A DNA stretch of 64,000 nt from Rhizobium sp. (lineage in GTDB: Bacteria; Pseudomonadota; Alphaproteobacteria; Rhizobiales; Rhizobiaceae), in assembly GCA_019739215.1 (NCBI GenBank), contig JAHHDR010000032.1:1-64000 (forward strand). The letters are read 5' to 3'. The first letter of the stretch is position 1. Every line of letters begins with the position of its first letter. Of this stretch, positions 35,858-43,942 are shown piece after piece. A program made the translations under genes and the position numbers. The notes beneath the pieces are model-generated. The model worked only from the letters and a program-made list of their open reading frames with translations. It ran no database searches and was not told the origin of the DNA.

Positions 35858-36049
35858 GCTTTCCGTGCCATCGGGTTCGTTGATCACGATCGATGCAGCA
35901 CCGCCGTGCTTTTCGATTTCGTCGCGAAAGGACAGGCAAGCATCGATGGCACCGTCGCGGCTGTCGAAGACGCAGACGAACTCCTCGTTCCTGTTGAGCT
36001 TCCACTGACCATCGCCAATAAAGATCCGGAAACTCACCACATCTGCCAT
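35849..36049 (-). CDS. small hypothetical protein
   Basis: A 66-residue protein (MADVVSFRIFIGDGQWKLNRN onward) with a pattern of beta strand, charged helix (RDGAIDACLSFRDEIEKHGG) and beta strand. I do not recognise the family with certainty; it resembles small single-domain proteins that carry a query-like beta-alpha-beta unit. The upstream ribosome site is weak. It converges with and overlaps the DUF6894-like gene. Confidence 0.6.
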   Translation of the reverse strand: MADVVSFRIFIGDGQWKLNRNEEFVCVFDSRDGAIDACLSFRDEIEKHGGAASIVINEPDGTESSV

Positions 36050-36164
36050 CTGACCCGCCCTTGTTCGACGCGGTGTAGCACGAGATTCCCGGCCTGTCTT
36101 TGGCCGATTTTCTACAAGAAGGGCAGGGTCCGAACAGACGCCAGACTCGCTTCGATGGCCGGCA

Positions 36165-37139
36165 TCAACCAGGATGCCGCCGCCGGTAGTGGTCGACCGC
36201 TTCGGGATTTCGCAGATTCATCGGCAGTTCCCCATTGAGGACGCGGATCGCCTCGCTCGCCGCTCCAACACCCATCCGCATCATGCTCTCATCGGTGATC
36301 CCCGCCATGTGCGGGGTCACGATTACGTTGTCCAGTTGGAGATAGGGATGATCCGCCGGCAGCGGTTGCGTCGTGAAGACATCCAGCGCCGCGCCGCCGA
36401 TGCGCCCGAATTGCAAGGCTGCGATTAGTGCCGCGTCATCGATCACCGGCCCGCGCGAGACATTAATGAGAAGCGAGCCTAGCTTCATGCGAGAGATCCT
36501 CTCCCGGGACATGAGCCCGGTCGTTTCCGGCGTCAGCGGGCAACAGAGGACGATGACGTCGGCCTCCGAGACCAGTTCATCGAGCGGTAGATAGCGCGCG
36601 CCCTCGGGCACGCTTGCCTTCGACCGCGTATGGGCGACGACATCCAGTCCGAAGCCGTGGCGGCCGATGCGGAAGATCGCGCTGCCGATATTGCCCATGC
36701 CGACAATGCCGAGCGTCCTGCCGCCGAGATCGTGGCCGGCGTCGGAATGCGCACGGCCAGCCAGCCAGCCCTTGCCGCGGAGGTCGCGATCGACGGATCG
36801 GAAGCGGCGCAGGAGCGCGAGCGTCACCATGAAGACATGTTCGGCCACCGTCGCGGCGTTGGCCCCCGGCACGTTGGCGATCAGCACGCCGGCTGACGTC
36901 GCGGCATCGAAGGGTATCATGTCGATACCGGCGCCATGCCGGATCGCAGCGCGCAGCGGCGAGGCTGCGGAGAAATAGGACTGCGGGATCGGGGCACGGA
37001 CGATCACGATGTCGGCGCCCAGTCCCTCGCGCAGGATCGTCTCCCCGTCCGGCGCCGAAGCGATGCGCAATTCGGCCACAGGCGTCAGCATCGCCGTCGC
37101 CCTGGGATGCAGCGGGTGGGTCGAGAAAATGATGGGCAT
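36165..37139 (-). CDS. D-isomer specific 2-hydroxyacid dehydrogenase
   Basis: A 324-residue NAD(P)-dependent dehydrogenase. The Rossmann motif is GIVGMGNIGSAIFRIG near residue 145; the catalytic arginine lies in LINVSRGPVID near 230 and the catalytic histidine in IVTPHMAG near 280. AGGAGG lies close before the ATG at 37139; a TTG at 37163 is discarded. It is the last gene of the isomerase/dehydratase/GntR operon. It likely reduces a 2-keto acid (for example glyoxylate or hydroxypyruvate) or oxidises the corresponding hydroxyacid. Confidence 0.9.
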   Translation of the reverse strand: MPIIFSTHPLHPRATAMLTPVAELRIASAPDGETILREGLGADIVIVRAPIPQSYFSAASPLRAAIRHGAGIDMIPFDAATSAGVLIANVPGANAATVAEHVFMVTLALLRRFRSVDRDLRGKGWLAGRAHSDAGHDLGGRTLGIVGMGNIGSAIFRIGRHGFGLDVVAHTRSKASVPEGARYLPLDELVSEADVIVLCCPLTPETTGLMSRERISRMKLGSLLINVSRGPVIDDAALIAALQFGRIGGAALDVFTTQPLPADHPYLQLDNVIVTPHMAGITDESMMRMGVGAASEAIRVLNGELPMNLRNPEAVDHYRRRHPG

Positions 37140-37175
37140 CGGCCTCCTCTTCGGTACGGTCAAGCCACCCTGCCC

Positions 37176-37868
37176 TCAGACCACCGCCGTCTGCATGTTG
37201 CCGATCAGGCCCTTCCAGTAGCTCTCGGCCCCCTGGAGATGAGCACTCATCAGCGCCTGGGCAAGATTGCCGTCCCGCGCCAGCAGCGCCTCGTAGATCC
37301 GGATATGCTCCTCGTGCGACCGCCGGCTGCGCGACAGGTCGCCGAAATAGATCGGCAGCCGCTGCTCGCCCATCATGTAGTAGACGCTGCAGACGCGGTA
37401 GAAGATGCTGTTCTTGGTGGCGCGGACAATCTCGAGATGAAAGTCGCGGTCCTCCTTGGCCAGGCCCTCGCCCGCGGCGAGCCTGGCTTCGGAGATCGCG
37501 AGGATCTCCCGCAGGCGCTCGAAATTCTCCTCGGTGGCGCGTAGGCAGGCGAGCTCGGCCGCCTTGATCTCATGGATTTTTCGCAGTTCCACCGTCTCGT
37601 AGATCAGGTTGGGATCGAGCGGCACTCCGGCGCGGGCAAACAGTGCCATCGCCTCGACGCTCGCCTCGGTGGTGGTCAGGTAGATGCCCGATTTCGCCCG
37701 GCGCTCGACAATGCGCATCGCCTCGAGAATCGCCAGGGATTCCCGGATCTGGCCCCGACTGATGCCGAAATGCTCCGCCAGTTCGCGTTCCGACGGCGTG
37801 CGCCCGTTGGTGCTCGAATTCGAGAACAGGTAGGCCGCCAGATCGGAGAGTATGGTGTTTTCTTTCAT
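37176..37868 (-). CDS. GntR family (FadR/FCD) transcriptional regulator
   Basis: A 230-residue regulator. The winged helix is TPSERELAEHFGISRGQIRESLAILEAMRIVERR near residues 24-57 and the FCD domain follows, with FHLEIVRATKNSIFYR and a histidine-rich HEEHIRIYEALLARDG as metal/effector landmarks. The ATG at 37868 is three bases after the dehydratase stop codon; the longer open frame is not used. As the only local regulator of the cluster it is the best candidate to bind the TGGTNNNACCA sites. Confidence 0.9.
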   Translation of the reverse strand: MKENTILSDLAAYLFSNSSTNGRTPSERELAEHFGISRGQIRESLAILEAMRIVERRAKSGIYLTTTEASVEAMALFARAGVPLDPNLIYETVELRKIHEIKAAELACLRATEENFERLREILAISEARLAAGEGLAKEDRDFHLEIVRATKNSIFYRVCSVYYMMGEQRLPIYFGDLSRSRRSHEEHIRIYEALLARDGNLAQALMSAHLQGAESYWKGLIGNMQTAVV

Positions 37869-37870
37869 GG

Positions 37871-39040
37871 TCACGGTCTTTGCGCGTGGGCCTCCAGGAA
37901 CCGTTCGTTCATCGTGAAGCCCAGGCCCGGCCCGTCCGGGATTTCGATCATGCCGTCCTTCACGGAAATGGTGTCCTCGACCAGGTCGTGGATCATCGGG
38001 TTGGCGCCGAGCGAGTATTCGATCACGAAACTCGCAGGCGACGCCGCACAGATGTGCAGGCCCGAGAAGAAGCATGGGGCTCCGGCCCAAAGATGCGGTG
38101 CGAAACGGAGGTTGAACGCACTGGCAAGTGCTGCGATGCGCATCGCCTCCGTGATTCCGCCGCAAAAGGCAGGGTCGGGCTGGAATACATCGACGGCGCG
38201 CAGCATGGCAAGGTCGCGAAAAGCGAAACGCGTCGCCTCGCTCTCGCCCGCGGCGATCGGTACATTGCCTGCGGCGCGCACCTCCGCCATGCCGGGCTTG
38301 TCATCGGCGATGACGGGCTCCTCGAACCATGCCAGGTCGCAGTCACGCACCAGTTCGACGAATCGCTTCGCATCGGCCACGGTGTAGGTGCCGTGGGCAT
38401 CGACCATCAGGTCGACCGCTCCGCCGATGCCCTTGCGGGCCGCCTTGACGCGTTCTGCCGAAACCAGGGGCGCGCCATCCATCGCCCCCACCCGCATCTT
38501 CACCGACCTGAAACCGCCGGCTTCGATATAGGAATTGAGCTGGTCGCCGATCGCCGTCGCATCCGCCCATCCGCCCGAGGCGTAGGCGGGCAGGCGGTCG
38601 GCCTTGCGACCGCCGAGCAGCTTCCACACCGGCACGCCGAGCGACTTGCCGAGAATGTCCCACAAGGCGATGTCGACGGCGCTGATCGCCGCAACGGAAA
38701 GGCCGCGCCGGGAAAGCTCGGGCATGGCGTGGCCTGCCCTCGATGCCGATTCATGGCGCACGCCATTGTAGAGCATCTCCCATATCGCGGTGATGTCGGT
38801 CGGGTCCCGGCCGATCAGGCGCGGCGCAACCTCATGGTTGAGCAGGTGGACGAGCCCCGCATAGGTGCCGGCGCTGCCGGCCGCGTTCTTGCCTTCGCCC
38901 CAGCCGACAACACCGTCATCGGTCTCGATGCGCAGGATCGCGGCGTCGAAGGTGGTCAGCCGGCCGAAGTCGCTGCGATGCTGGCGGCTTGCCTCGATCG
39001 GGATCCGCACCCACCAGGCTTGAACGGTCTTTATGCGCAT
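37871..39040 (-). CDS. mandelate racemase/muconate lactonizing enzyme family protein
   Basis: A 389-residue enolase-superfamily member. The N-terminal capping domain is residues ~1-125; the barrel has SVKMRVG (catalytic Lys-x-Arg), the three metal ligands in LMVDAHGT, WFEEPV and AAGESE, and a late histidine in FAPHLWAG. This constellation suits sugar-acid dehydratases, which make 2-keto-3-deoxy acids, though epimerases share it. It lies between the isomerase gene and the GntR gene in one operon. Confidence 0.9.
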   Translation of the reverse strand: MRIKTVQAWWVRIPIEASRQHRSDFGRLTTFDAAILRIETDDGVVGWGEGKNAAGSAGTYAGLVHLLNHEVAPRLIGRDPTDITAIWEMLYNGVRHESASRAGHAMPELSRRGLSVAAISAVDIALWDILGKSLGVPVWKLLGGRKADRLPAYASGGWADATAIGDQLNSYIEAGGFRSVKMRVGAMDGAPLVSAERVKAARKGIGGAVDLMVDAHGTYTVADAKRFVELVRDCDLAWFEEPVIADDKPGMAEVRAAGNVPIAAGESEATRFAFRDLAMLRAVDVFQPDPAFCGGITEAMRIAALASAFNLRFAPHLWAGAPCFFSGLHICAASPASFVIEYSLGANPMIHDLVEDTISVKDGMIEIPDGPGLGFTMNERFLEAHAQRP

Positions 39041-39098
39041 CCTCGACCCCTTCCCCTGCGGAACCGCGATTCCGCAAGAGTACCCCTGTCTGCCGTCT

Positions 39099-39986
39099 TC
39101 ACTTGATGAGCGGCAGGATCGTCTCTGCCGTGATGCGCATTTGGTCGGAGTAGAATTTTTCCGTCAGCAGGCTCGAACCGTGATCCTGGATGAACTTGAG
39201 CTGCTCGGGCGGGATGTCGACCGGGTTGCGCTCCACCATGTCGGGATATTTCGCGGCCGGCGTGCGATCGACGGGGGCGACGAATTCGTTGGTGACGGCG
39301 CCGTCATAGCCGATCTCCTTCAGCGTGCCGATGATCTTCGGCCAGTCGAGCTGCCCCAGGCCCGCCGCGAAGCGGTTGTTGTCGGCGACGTGAAAATCGA
39401 ACAGCCGCTTTCCGGCCAGCCGGATCGCGTCATACATGTCCTCTTCCTCGATATTGAGGTGGAAGGCATCGAGGCACACGCCGCAATCGGGATGGACCGC
39501 ATCGGCCAGCGCCAGCGCCTGGGCGGCGCGATTGAAGAAATAGGTCTCGAAGCGGTTGAGCGGTTCCACGGCAATCCGCACGCCCTTCTTCTGGGCATGC
39601 GCAAAACATTCCTTGGTCGCGTCGACGACCCATTTCCACTCTTCCTCTTCCGTGCCATCGGGAACGACCTTGCCGACCGTCGCCGGCACCAGCGTGATGA
39701 TCTCGCCCTCGAGCTCGCTTACCATGGTGATGACGCTCTTGACATAATCGACCGAGCGGGCGCGCTGGCCCTCGTCCCTGGCCGCGAGATTCCGCTCGCC
39801 GAGCGTCAGCGTCACCGCACCCCAGCAACGGATGTCGTGCTCCTTCAAGAGCGCCCGGGTCTCCTTGACGTCATATTGCGTCGGCTCGCCCGAAATCTCG
39901 ATGCTCTCGTAGCCGAACTGCTTGATGCGCTTCAGCGTAACGGCGAGCGGCTCCGCCCGCATCCAGTTGTGCGTAGAAAGATGCAT
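39099..39986 (-). CDS. sugar phosphate isomerase/epimerase (AP endonuclease 2 fold)
   Basis: A 295-residue TIM-barrel protein of the xylose-isomerase-like/ketose 3-epimerase group. Metal and substrate residues include AVEPLNRFETYF near residue 150 (the EPLNRFE motif of tagatose 3-epimerases), GVCLDAFHLNIEE near 180, FHVADNNR near 210 and TNEFVAP near 245. It is the first gene of the minus-strand operon and is divergent from a second family member at 40302. The two probably act on related ketoses. Confidence 0.88.
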   Translation of the reverse strand: MHLSTHNWMRAEPLAVTLKRIKQFGYESIEISGEPTQYDVKETRALLKEHDIRCWGAVTLTLGERNLAARDEGQRARSVDYVKSVITMVSELEGEIITLVPATVGKVVPDGTEEEEWKWVVDATKECFAHAQKKGVRIAVEPLNRFETYFFNRAAQALALADAVHPDCGVCLDAFHLNIEEEDMYDAIRLAGKRLFDFHVADNNRFAAGLGQLDWPKIIGTLKEIGYDGAVTNEFVAPVDRTPAAKYPDMVERNPVDIPPEQLKFIQDHGSSLLTEKFYSDQMRITAETILPLIK

Positions 39987-40301
39987 GTAGTCCTCCCAGA
40001 CCAGAATATGTGGCGCGGGCCTCCGGCTGATCCGCGTCGTCCTGCCAAACCGGCATCAATCTGGTTTGGCCAATTTTAGTTTCTTGAAGCTCTAACGCAA
40101 TTCCCGACGTTCCGCAAGTCTGGGATTGGATTGAAATTTACCCTTATCTTTCAGTTAGTAGTCCTGTAGCGCGACTGAAATCGTTTACATCCGAATTGCG
40201 GCCATCCGCCATCTGGCTTGACCAGATTTTCAGATTTGGTATGACCAGAATGGAGCCACGGTTCACCCGTTCAGGGATCGCCGAGCCCGGGGGAGGGAAG
40301 C
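39987..40301. promoter_or_regulatory. 315-base divergent promoter region with several operator-like sites
   Basis: Three sites of the TGGTNNNACCA form occur: TGGTTTGGCCA (40062-40072, one mismatch), TGGCTTGACCA inside the longer palindrome ATCTGG-N5-CCAGAT (40211-40227), and a perfect TGGTATGACCA (40237-40247). There is also a GCCAAACC/GGTTTGGC inverted repeat (40044-40070) and TTTCAGT/ACTGAAA arms (40149-40180). The region is AT-richer than the genes and holds both promoters of the divergent isomerase genes. Confidence 0.6.
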
Positions 40302-41153
40302 ATGAAGATCGGCATGTGCATGTTCTTGTGGACGACCGCGGTCACCGAAGAGCACGAGGGATTGCTCGCCGATATCCGGCAGACAGGCTTCGATGGCGTG
40401 GAGATCCCGATCTTCGGGGGCAAGCCGGACGATTACCGTCGGCTCGGCGCCTTGCTGGACCGGATCGGCCTGGAACGCACCGCGGTCACAGCCATGGGCG
40501 ATCCCTCAATGAACCTGATCTCGCCGGACGCCGCCACCCGCCAGCGCGGCATCGACTACATGAAATGGGCGATCGATTGCGCAGAGGCGCTCGGTGCCGA
40601 CAGGCTGAGCGGGCCGCTGCATTCGACGCTCGGCCAGTTCTCCGGATCCGGGCCGAGCGCCACGGAAATCCAGCACGCGATCTCCACGCAGCGCGCGATC
40701 GGCGACCATGCCGGCAGGCACGGTGTCACGATCGGGCTGGAGGCGCTCAACCGCTTCGAGTGCTACCTCGTCAACACGATGGCCGGTCTTGCCGCGCTGG
40801 TCGACGCGGTCGACCATCCCAACATCAAGGCGATGTACGACACCTTCCACTGCAACATCGAGGAGGCGGACCCGATCGCCGCCTTCACCCGGTATCGCGA
40901 CCGGATCGTGCATGTCCACATTTCAGAAAACGATCGCGGTGTCCCCGGCCGGGGCAACATCCCCTGGGCCGAAACATTCCGGGCGATCCGCCAGAGCGGT
41001 TATGACGACTGGCTGACGATCGAGGCCTTCGGGCGATCGCTGAAGGACCTGGCCGCGGCGACCAAGGTCTGGCGGGACTTTTCCGACACGCCGGAGGAGG
41101 TCTATCGCGACGGCTTCAACCACATCCGGCTGGGCTGGGAAAAGGCGGCCTGA
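40302..41153 (+). CDS. sugar phosphate isomerase/epimerase (ketose 3-epimerase-like)
   Basis: A 283-residue xylose-isomerase-like TIM barrel. It opens MKIGMCMFLWTTAVTEEHEG and has IGLEALNRFECYLVNT near residue 148, MYDTFHCNIEEAD near 180, HVHISENDRGVPGRGNIPW near 205 and TIEAFG near 245, a set matching D-tagatose/L-ribulose 3-epimerases. GGGAGGGAAGC precedes the ATG. It has a terminator hairpin directly downstream and is probably monocistronic. Confidence 0.9.
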   Translation: MKIGMCMFLWTTAVTEEHEGLLADIRQTGFDGVEIPIFGGKPDDYRRLGALLDRIGLERTAVTAMGDPSMNLISPDAATRQRGIDYMKWAIDCAEALGADRLSGPLHSTLGQFSGSGPSATEIQHAISTQRAIGDHAGRHGVTIGLEALNRFECYLVNTMAGLAALVDAVDHPNIKAMYDTFHCNIEEADPIAAFTRYRDRIVHVHISENDRGVPGRGNIPWAETFRAIRQSGYDDWLTIEAFGRSLKDLAAATKVWRDFSDTPEEVYRDGFNHIRLGWEKAA

Positions 41154-41174
41154 GGCGGCAGCGCCGCCTGAGTG

Positions 41175-41208
41175 GAAATCCGGCGCGGCGTGAGTCGCGC
41201 CGGATTTC
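41175..41208. terminator. bidirectional intrinsic terminator
   Basis: A 13-base-pair perfect stem: GAAATCCGGCGCG (41175-41187) and CGCGCCGGATTTC (41196-41208), with an eight-base loop. CTGTTTT follows on the plus strand and A-rich bases flank the other side. It lies between the convergent epimerase and PfpI genes. Confidence 0.8.
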
Positions 41209-41213
41209 TGTTT

Positions 41214-41807
41214 TCAGGTGTGTTTGATCTCGGTGCCCAGCACCTTGAGGCATTCGCGCATGAAGGCGGCGAGCGCCGTCCAGCCCTTGGCGGAGACCAT
41301 CGTGCCGTCGACATAGGCATCGGTCGGCGAAAGATCGATATAGGTTCCGCCGGCCAGCGTGACTTCCGGCTCGCAGGCGCCGAGCCCAGCGACCTTCTTG
41401 CCGCGAACCACGCCATCGACCGCGATCAGGATCTGCACGCCGTGGCAGATGGTGAAGATCGGCTTCTTGGCCTCATGGAAGTGCCGGACCATCGCCTGCA
41501 CCCGCTTGTCGGTGCGGATATATTCCGGGCCACGGCCACCGGCGCAATAGACGGCGTCATAGCTGTCGAGCTTCTTCTCGGCATCCGAGAACGTCTTGTT
41601 GATGACGAAGTTGTGGCCCAGCTTCTCCGTATAGGTCTGGTCGCCCTCGAAGTCGTGCAGCGACGTGCGCAGGATATCGCCCGCCTTCTTGTCCGGGCAG
41701 ACGACATGCACCTTGTGGCCGACGGCCTCCATGCCCTGCTGGAACACGAAGATCTCGTATTCCTCGGTGAAATCGCCTGTCAGCATCAATATTTTCTTGC
41801 CTGGCAT
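41214..41807 (-). CDS. DJ-1/PfpI family protein
   Basis: A 197-residue PfpI/DJ-1-fold protein: KKILMLTGDFTEEYEIFVF opening, the nucleophile elbow FTICHGVQILIAV (Cys-His) near residue 120 and GGRGPEYIR. The protein is close to the intracellular protease/glyoxalase-like branch rather than to GATase1 regulators. It may deglycate or hydrate a reactive carbonyl. Monocistronic, ending next to the shared terminator; the GntR gene upstream is 60 bases away on the same strand. Confidence 0.88.
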   Translation of the reverse strand: MPGKKILMLTGDFTEEYEIFVFQQGMEAVGHKVHVVCPDKKAGDILRTSLHDFEGDQTYTEKLGHNFVINKTFSDAEKKLDSYDAVYCAGGRGPEYIRTDKRVQAMVRHFHEAKKPIFTICHGVQILIAVDGVVRGKKVAGLGACEPEVTLAGGTYIDLSPTDAYVDGTMVSAKGWTALAAFMRECLKVLGTEIKHT

Positions 41808-41866
41808 ATCTGGTCCTCCTCATGCCGTTTTCCTGGCCGGCCCTCCTCGGGCGTCGGCCGATCACG

Positions 41867-42559
41867 CTACTCGAATGCGGGCAGAAGCCTGTCACGCGAG
41901 TGTTCGATATGTTCCCGCATCGCCAGTTCCGCGGCGCGCGGATCGGCCGCCGCAAAGGCTGCCAGGATCGCCTCATGTTCGTCGAGCGCCTCTTCGGTGA
42001 CGCGCGAATGGAACATCAGTCGGAAAATGTGGAAATGCGTATGCTGGAACGTCAGCGTCTGGCGCACCAGCTCGTTGCCGGCGAATTCCAGGATCATGTC
42101 ATGGAAGGCGGCATCCTGGCGCGCGAAGGAAGAGTATCGGGCGTGCGCATCCTTGCCTTCGCGCCGCGCCATCACGCCCGCAGCATCGCCGAGCCGCGCT
42201 AGGCGCTCCTCGTTCAATGCCGCTGCGGCGCGGCCTGCGGCATGCGGCTCCAGCAGCAGGCGCAGTTCATAAAGTTCGTCGAACCGGCGGCGGGTGATCT
42301 GCGGCGCCGCGCGGAAGCCGACGAGATGCTGCTTGACGACAAGCCCCTCACCTTCCAGCCGGCCGAGGGCCTCGCGGATCGGCGTGTGCGAAACGTTGAA
42401 CTCCTTGACGAGATTGTCGACCGTGATCCGCGCGCCCGGTGCGATCTTGAGCGACATGAGCTGCGCGAAGATCGCCTCGTAGACATCGCCCGACAGGCTG
42501 TTGGCGCGCTGGATGGGCGAGCCCTGAACTGTCTCGGCGGCTGGCGTAGTCGAACTCAT
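41867..42559 (-). CDS. GntR family (FCD) transcriptional regulator
   Basis: A 230-residue regulator. The winged helix is VYEAIFAQLMSLKIAPGARITV and LVKEFNVSHTPIREALGRLEGEG near residues 27-70; the FCD domain contains AFHDMILEFAGNELVR and the histidine-containing DEHEAILAAFAAADPR. The ATG at 42559 (MSSTTPAAETVQG) is preferred over the open extension to 42601. It is divergent from the Fe-ADH operon and probably represses it through the palindrome at 42627-42638. Confidence 0.9.
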   Translation of the reverse strand: MSSTTPAAETVQGSPIQRANSLSGDVYEAIFAQLMSLKIAPGARITVDNLVKEFNVSHTPIREALGRLEGEGLVVKQHLVGFRAAPQITRRRFDELYELRLLLEPHAAGRAAAALNEERLARLGDAAGVMARREGKDAHARYSSFARQDAAFHDMILEFAGNELVRQTLTFQHTHFHIFRLMFHSRVTEEALDEHEAILAAFAAADPRAAELAMREHIEHSRDRLLPAFE

Positions 42560-42626
42560 GATGCGCTTCTTTTGTCTCTTGACAGACGTCATCGCTAACA
42601 CGATGCTCCGGCCATTGCAATCCTAT

Positions 42627-42638
42627 ATCCTATAGGAT
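42627..42638. promoter_or_regulatory. putative GntR operator ATCCTATAGGAT
   Basis: A perfect 12-base palindrome ATCCTATAGGAT lies between the divergent GntR and Fe-ADH genes, with an extra half copy (TCCTAT at 42621) beside it. It differs from the TGGT-type sites elsewhere in the window, as expected for a separate GntR regulator. The spot is about 60 bases before the ADH start. Confidence 0.55.
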
Positions 42639-42698
42639 TTAATATACGAAATGGTCGCCAGCCTGTGCAGGAAGCGGCGTATCCGCGAGGGAATGTCC

Positions 42699-43925
42699 AT
42701 GAACCACTTTGCCGCGCTTCGGCTGCCCCGCGAAATTCTGTTCGGCAAGGGCCAGCGCCACGCCCTGCCGGCAATCGCCGCGCGTCATGGCAAGCGGGTG
42801 ATGATCTGCACCGACGAGCGCTTTGCATCCACGGGCATGTTCACGGAAATCCGGGAATCGCTGGAGGCCGCCGGTCTGGCCGTCCACGTCCATGACCAGG
42901 TGCAGCCGGACGTGCCGCGCGACACGGTCGCGGACTGCGTGGAGGCAGCAAAGGCCTTCGCCCCCGATCTCGTGATCGGCCTTGGCGGCGGCAGTTGCCT
43001 CGACATGGCAAAATGCGCGGCCCTGCTGCTCAGCCATGGCGGCCGGCTGCAGGACTATTACGGCGAGTTCAAGGTCCCCGGCCCGACACTGCCGGTCATC
43101 GCCGTGCCAACCACCGCCGGGACCGGATCGGAAGTCACCCCGGTCGCGGTGATCTCCGATCCTGACCGCACGCTGAAGGTCGGCATATCGAGCCCGCATC
43201 TCATCGCCGCGGTCGCGCTCTGCGATCCGGACCTGACCATCACCTGCCCGCCGGGTCTCACTGCTGTCGCCGGCGCGGATGCCATGACTCACGCGATCGA
43301 GGCGTTCACGGCCGCCCGGCGCGGCACCAGCCCGGACCTGCCGCAACAGCATGTCTTCATCGGCAAGAGTGACCTTTCGGACCATTTTGCCCTGCTGGCG
43401 ATCAAGCTCATCGGGCGCAGCCTGGAAAAGGCCTGCCGGGACGGCACCGACGAGGAGGCGCGCGCCGACGTGATGATGGGGGCGCTCGCCGCCGGCTGCG
43501 CCTTCGGCACCGCCGGGACTGCTGCTGCCCATGCCATCCAGTATCCGGTGGGCGCCCTGACCCACACGGCGCACGGGCTCGGCGTCGCGACCATGATGCC
43601 CTATGTCATGACCTACAACCGCACCGCCGCCAGCGCCGAGATGGCCGAGATCGCCACCGCGCTCGGGCTCGACTGCAGCGGCCTGGACGCGGATGCCGCC
43701 GCCGATGCGGCGATCGCCGAAGTCGGCCGCATCTTCGCCGCCATCGGCATCACCGCGTCGCTCAAGTCCCTTGGCCTCGCAGAAGATCGGATCGACTGGA
43801 CGGCCGAACAGGCGATCGGCATCGAGCGGCTGATCAAGAACAATCCAAGGACGATCGACCTTGCCGCGATGCGCCGCCTGATAAAGGCGGCCTATGACGG
43901 CGATCTGGCGGCGTCCTCCTTCTGA
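42699..43925 (+). CDS. iron-containing alcohol dehydrogenase
   Basis: A 408-residue group III (Fe-type) dehydrogenase. NAD binding is seen at VIGLGGGSCLDMAKC near residue 93 and VPTTAGTGSEVTP near 138; the metal site lies around ADAMTHAIEAF near 195 and HTAHGLGVATMMPYV near 285 (histidine ligands). GAGGGA lies seven bases before the ATG at 42699; an ATG at 42693 is too close to it. Followed by a succinate-semialdehyde-type dehydrogenase, it could be a 4-hydroxybutyrate dehydrogenase, but maleylacetate reductases and other members look alike. Confidence 0.88.
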   Translation: MNHFAALRLPREILFGKGQRHALPAIAARHGKRVMICTDERFASTGMFTEIRESLEAAGLAVHVHDQVQPDVPRDTVADCVEAAKAFAPDLVIGLGGGSCLDMAKCAALLLSHGGRLQDYYGEFKVPGPTLPVIAVPTTAGTGSEVTPVAVISDPDRTLKVGISSPHLIAAVALCDPDLTITCPPGLTAVAGADAMTHAIEAFTAARRGTSPDLPQQHVFIGKSDLSDHFALLAIKLIGRSLEKACRDGTDEEARADVMMGALAAGCAFGTAGTAAAHAIQYPVGALTHTAHGLGVATMMPYVMTYNRTAASAEMAEIATALGLDCSGLDADAAADAAIAEVGRIFAAIGITASLKSLGLAEDRIDWTAEQAIGIERLIKNNPRTIDLAAMRRLIKAAYDGDLAASSF

Positions 43926-43942
43926 CACGATGGGAGAGACCG

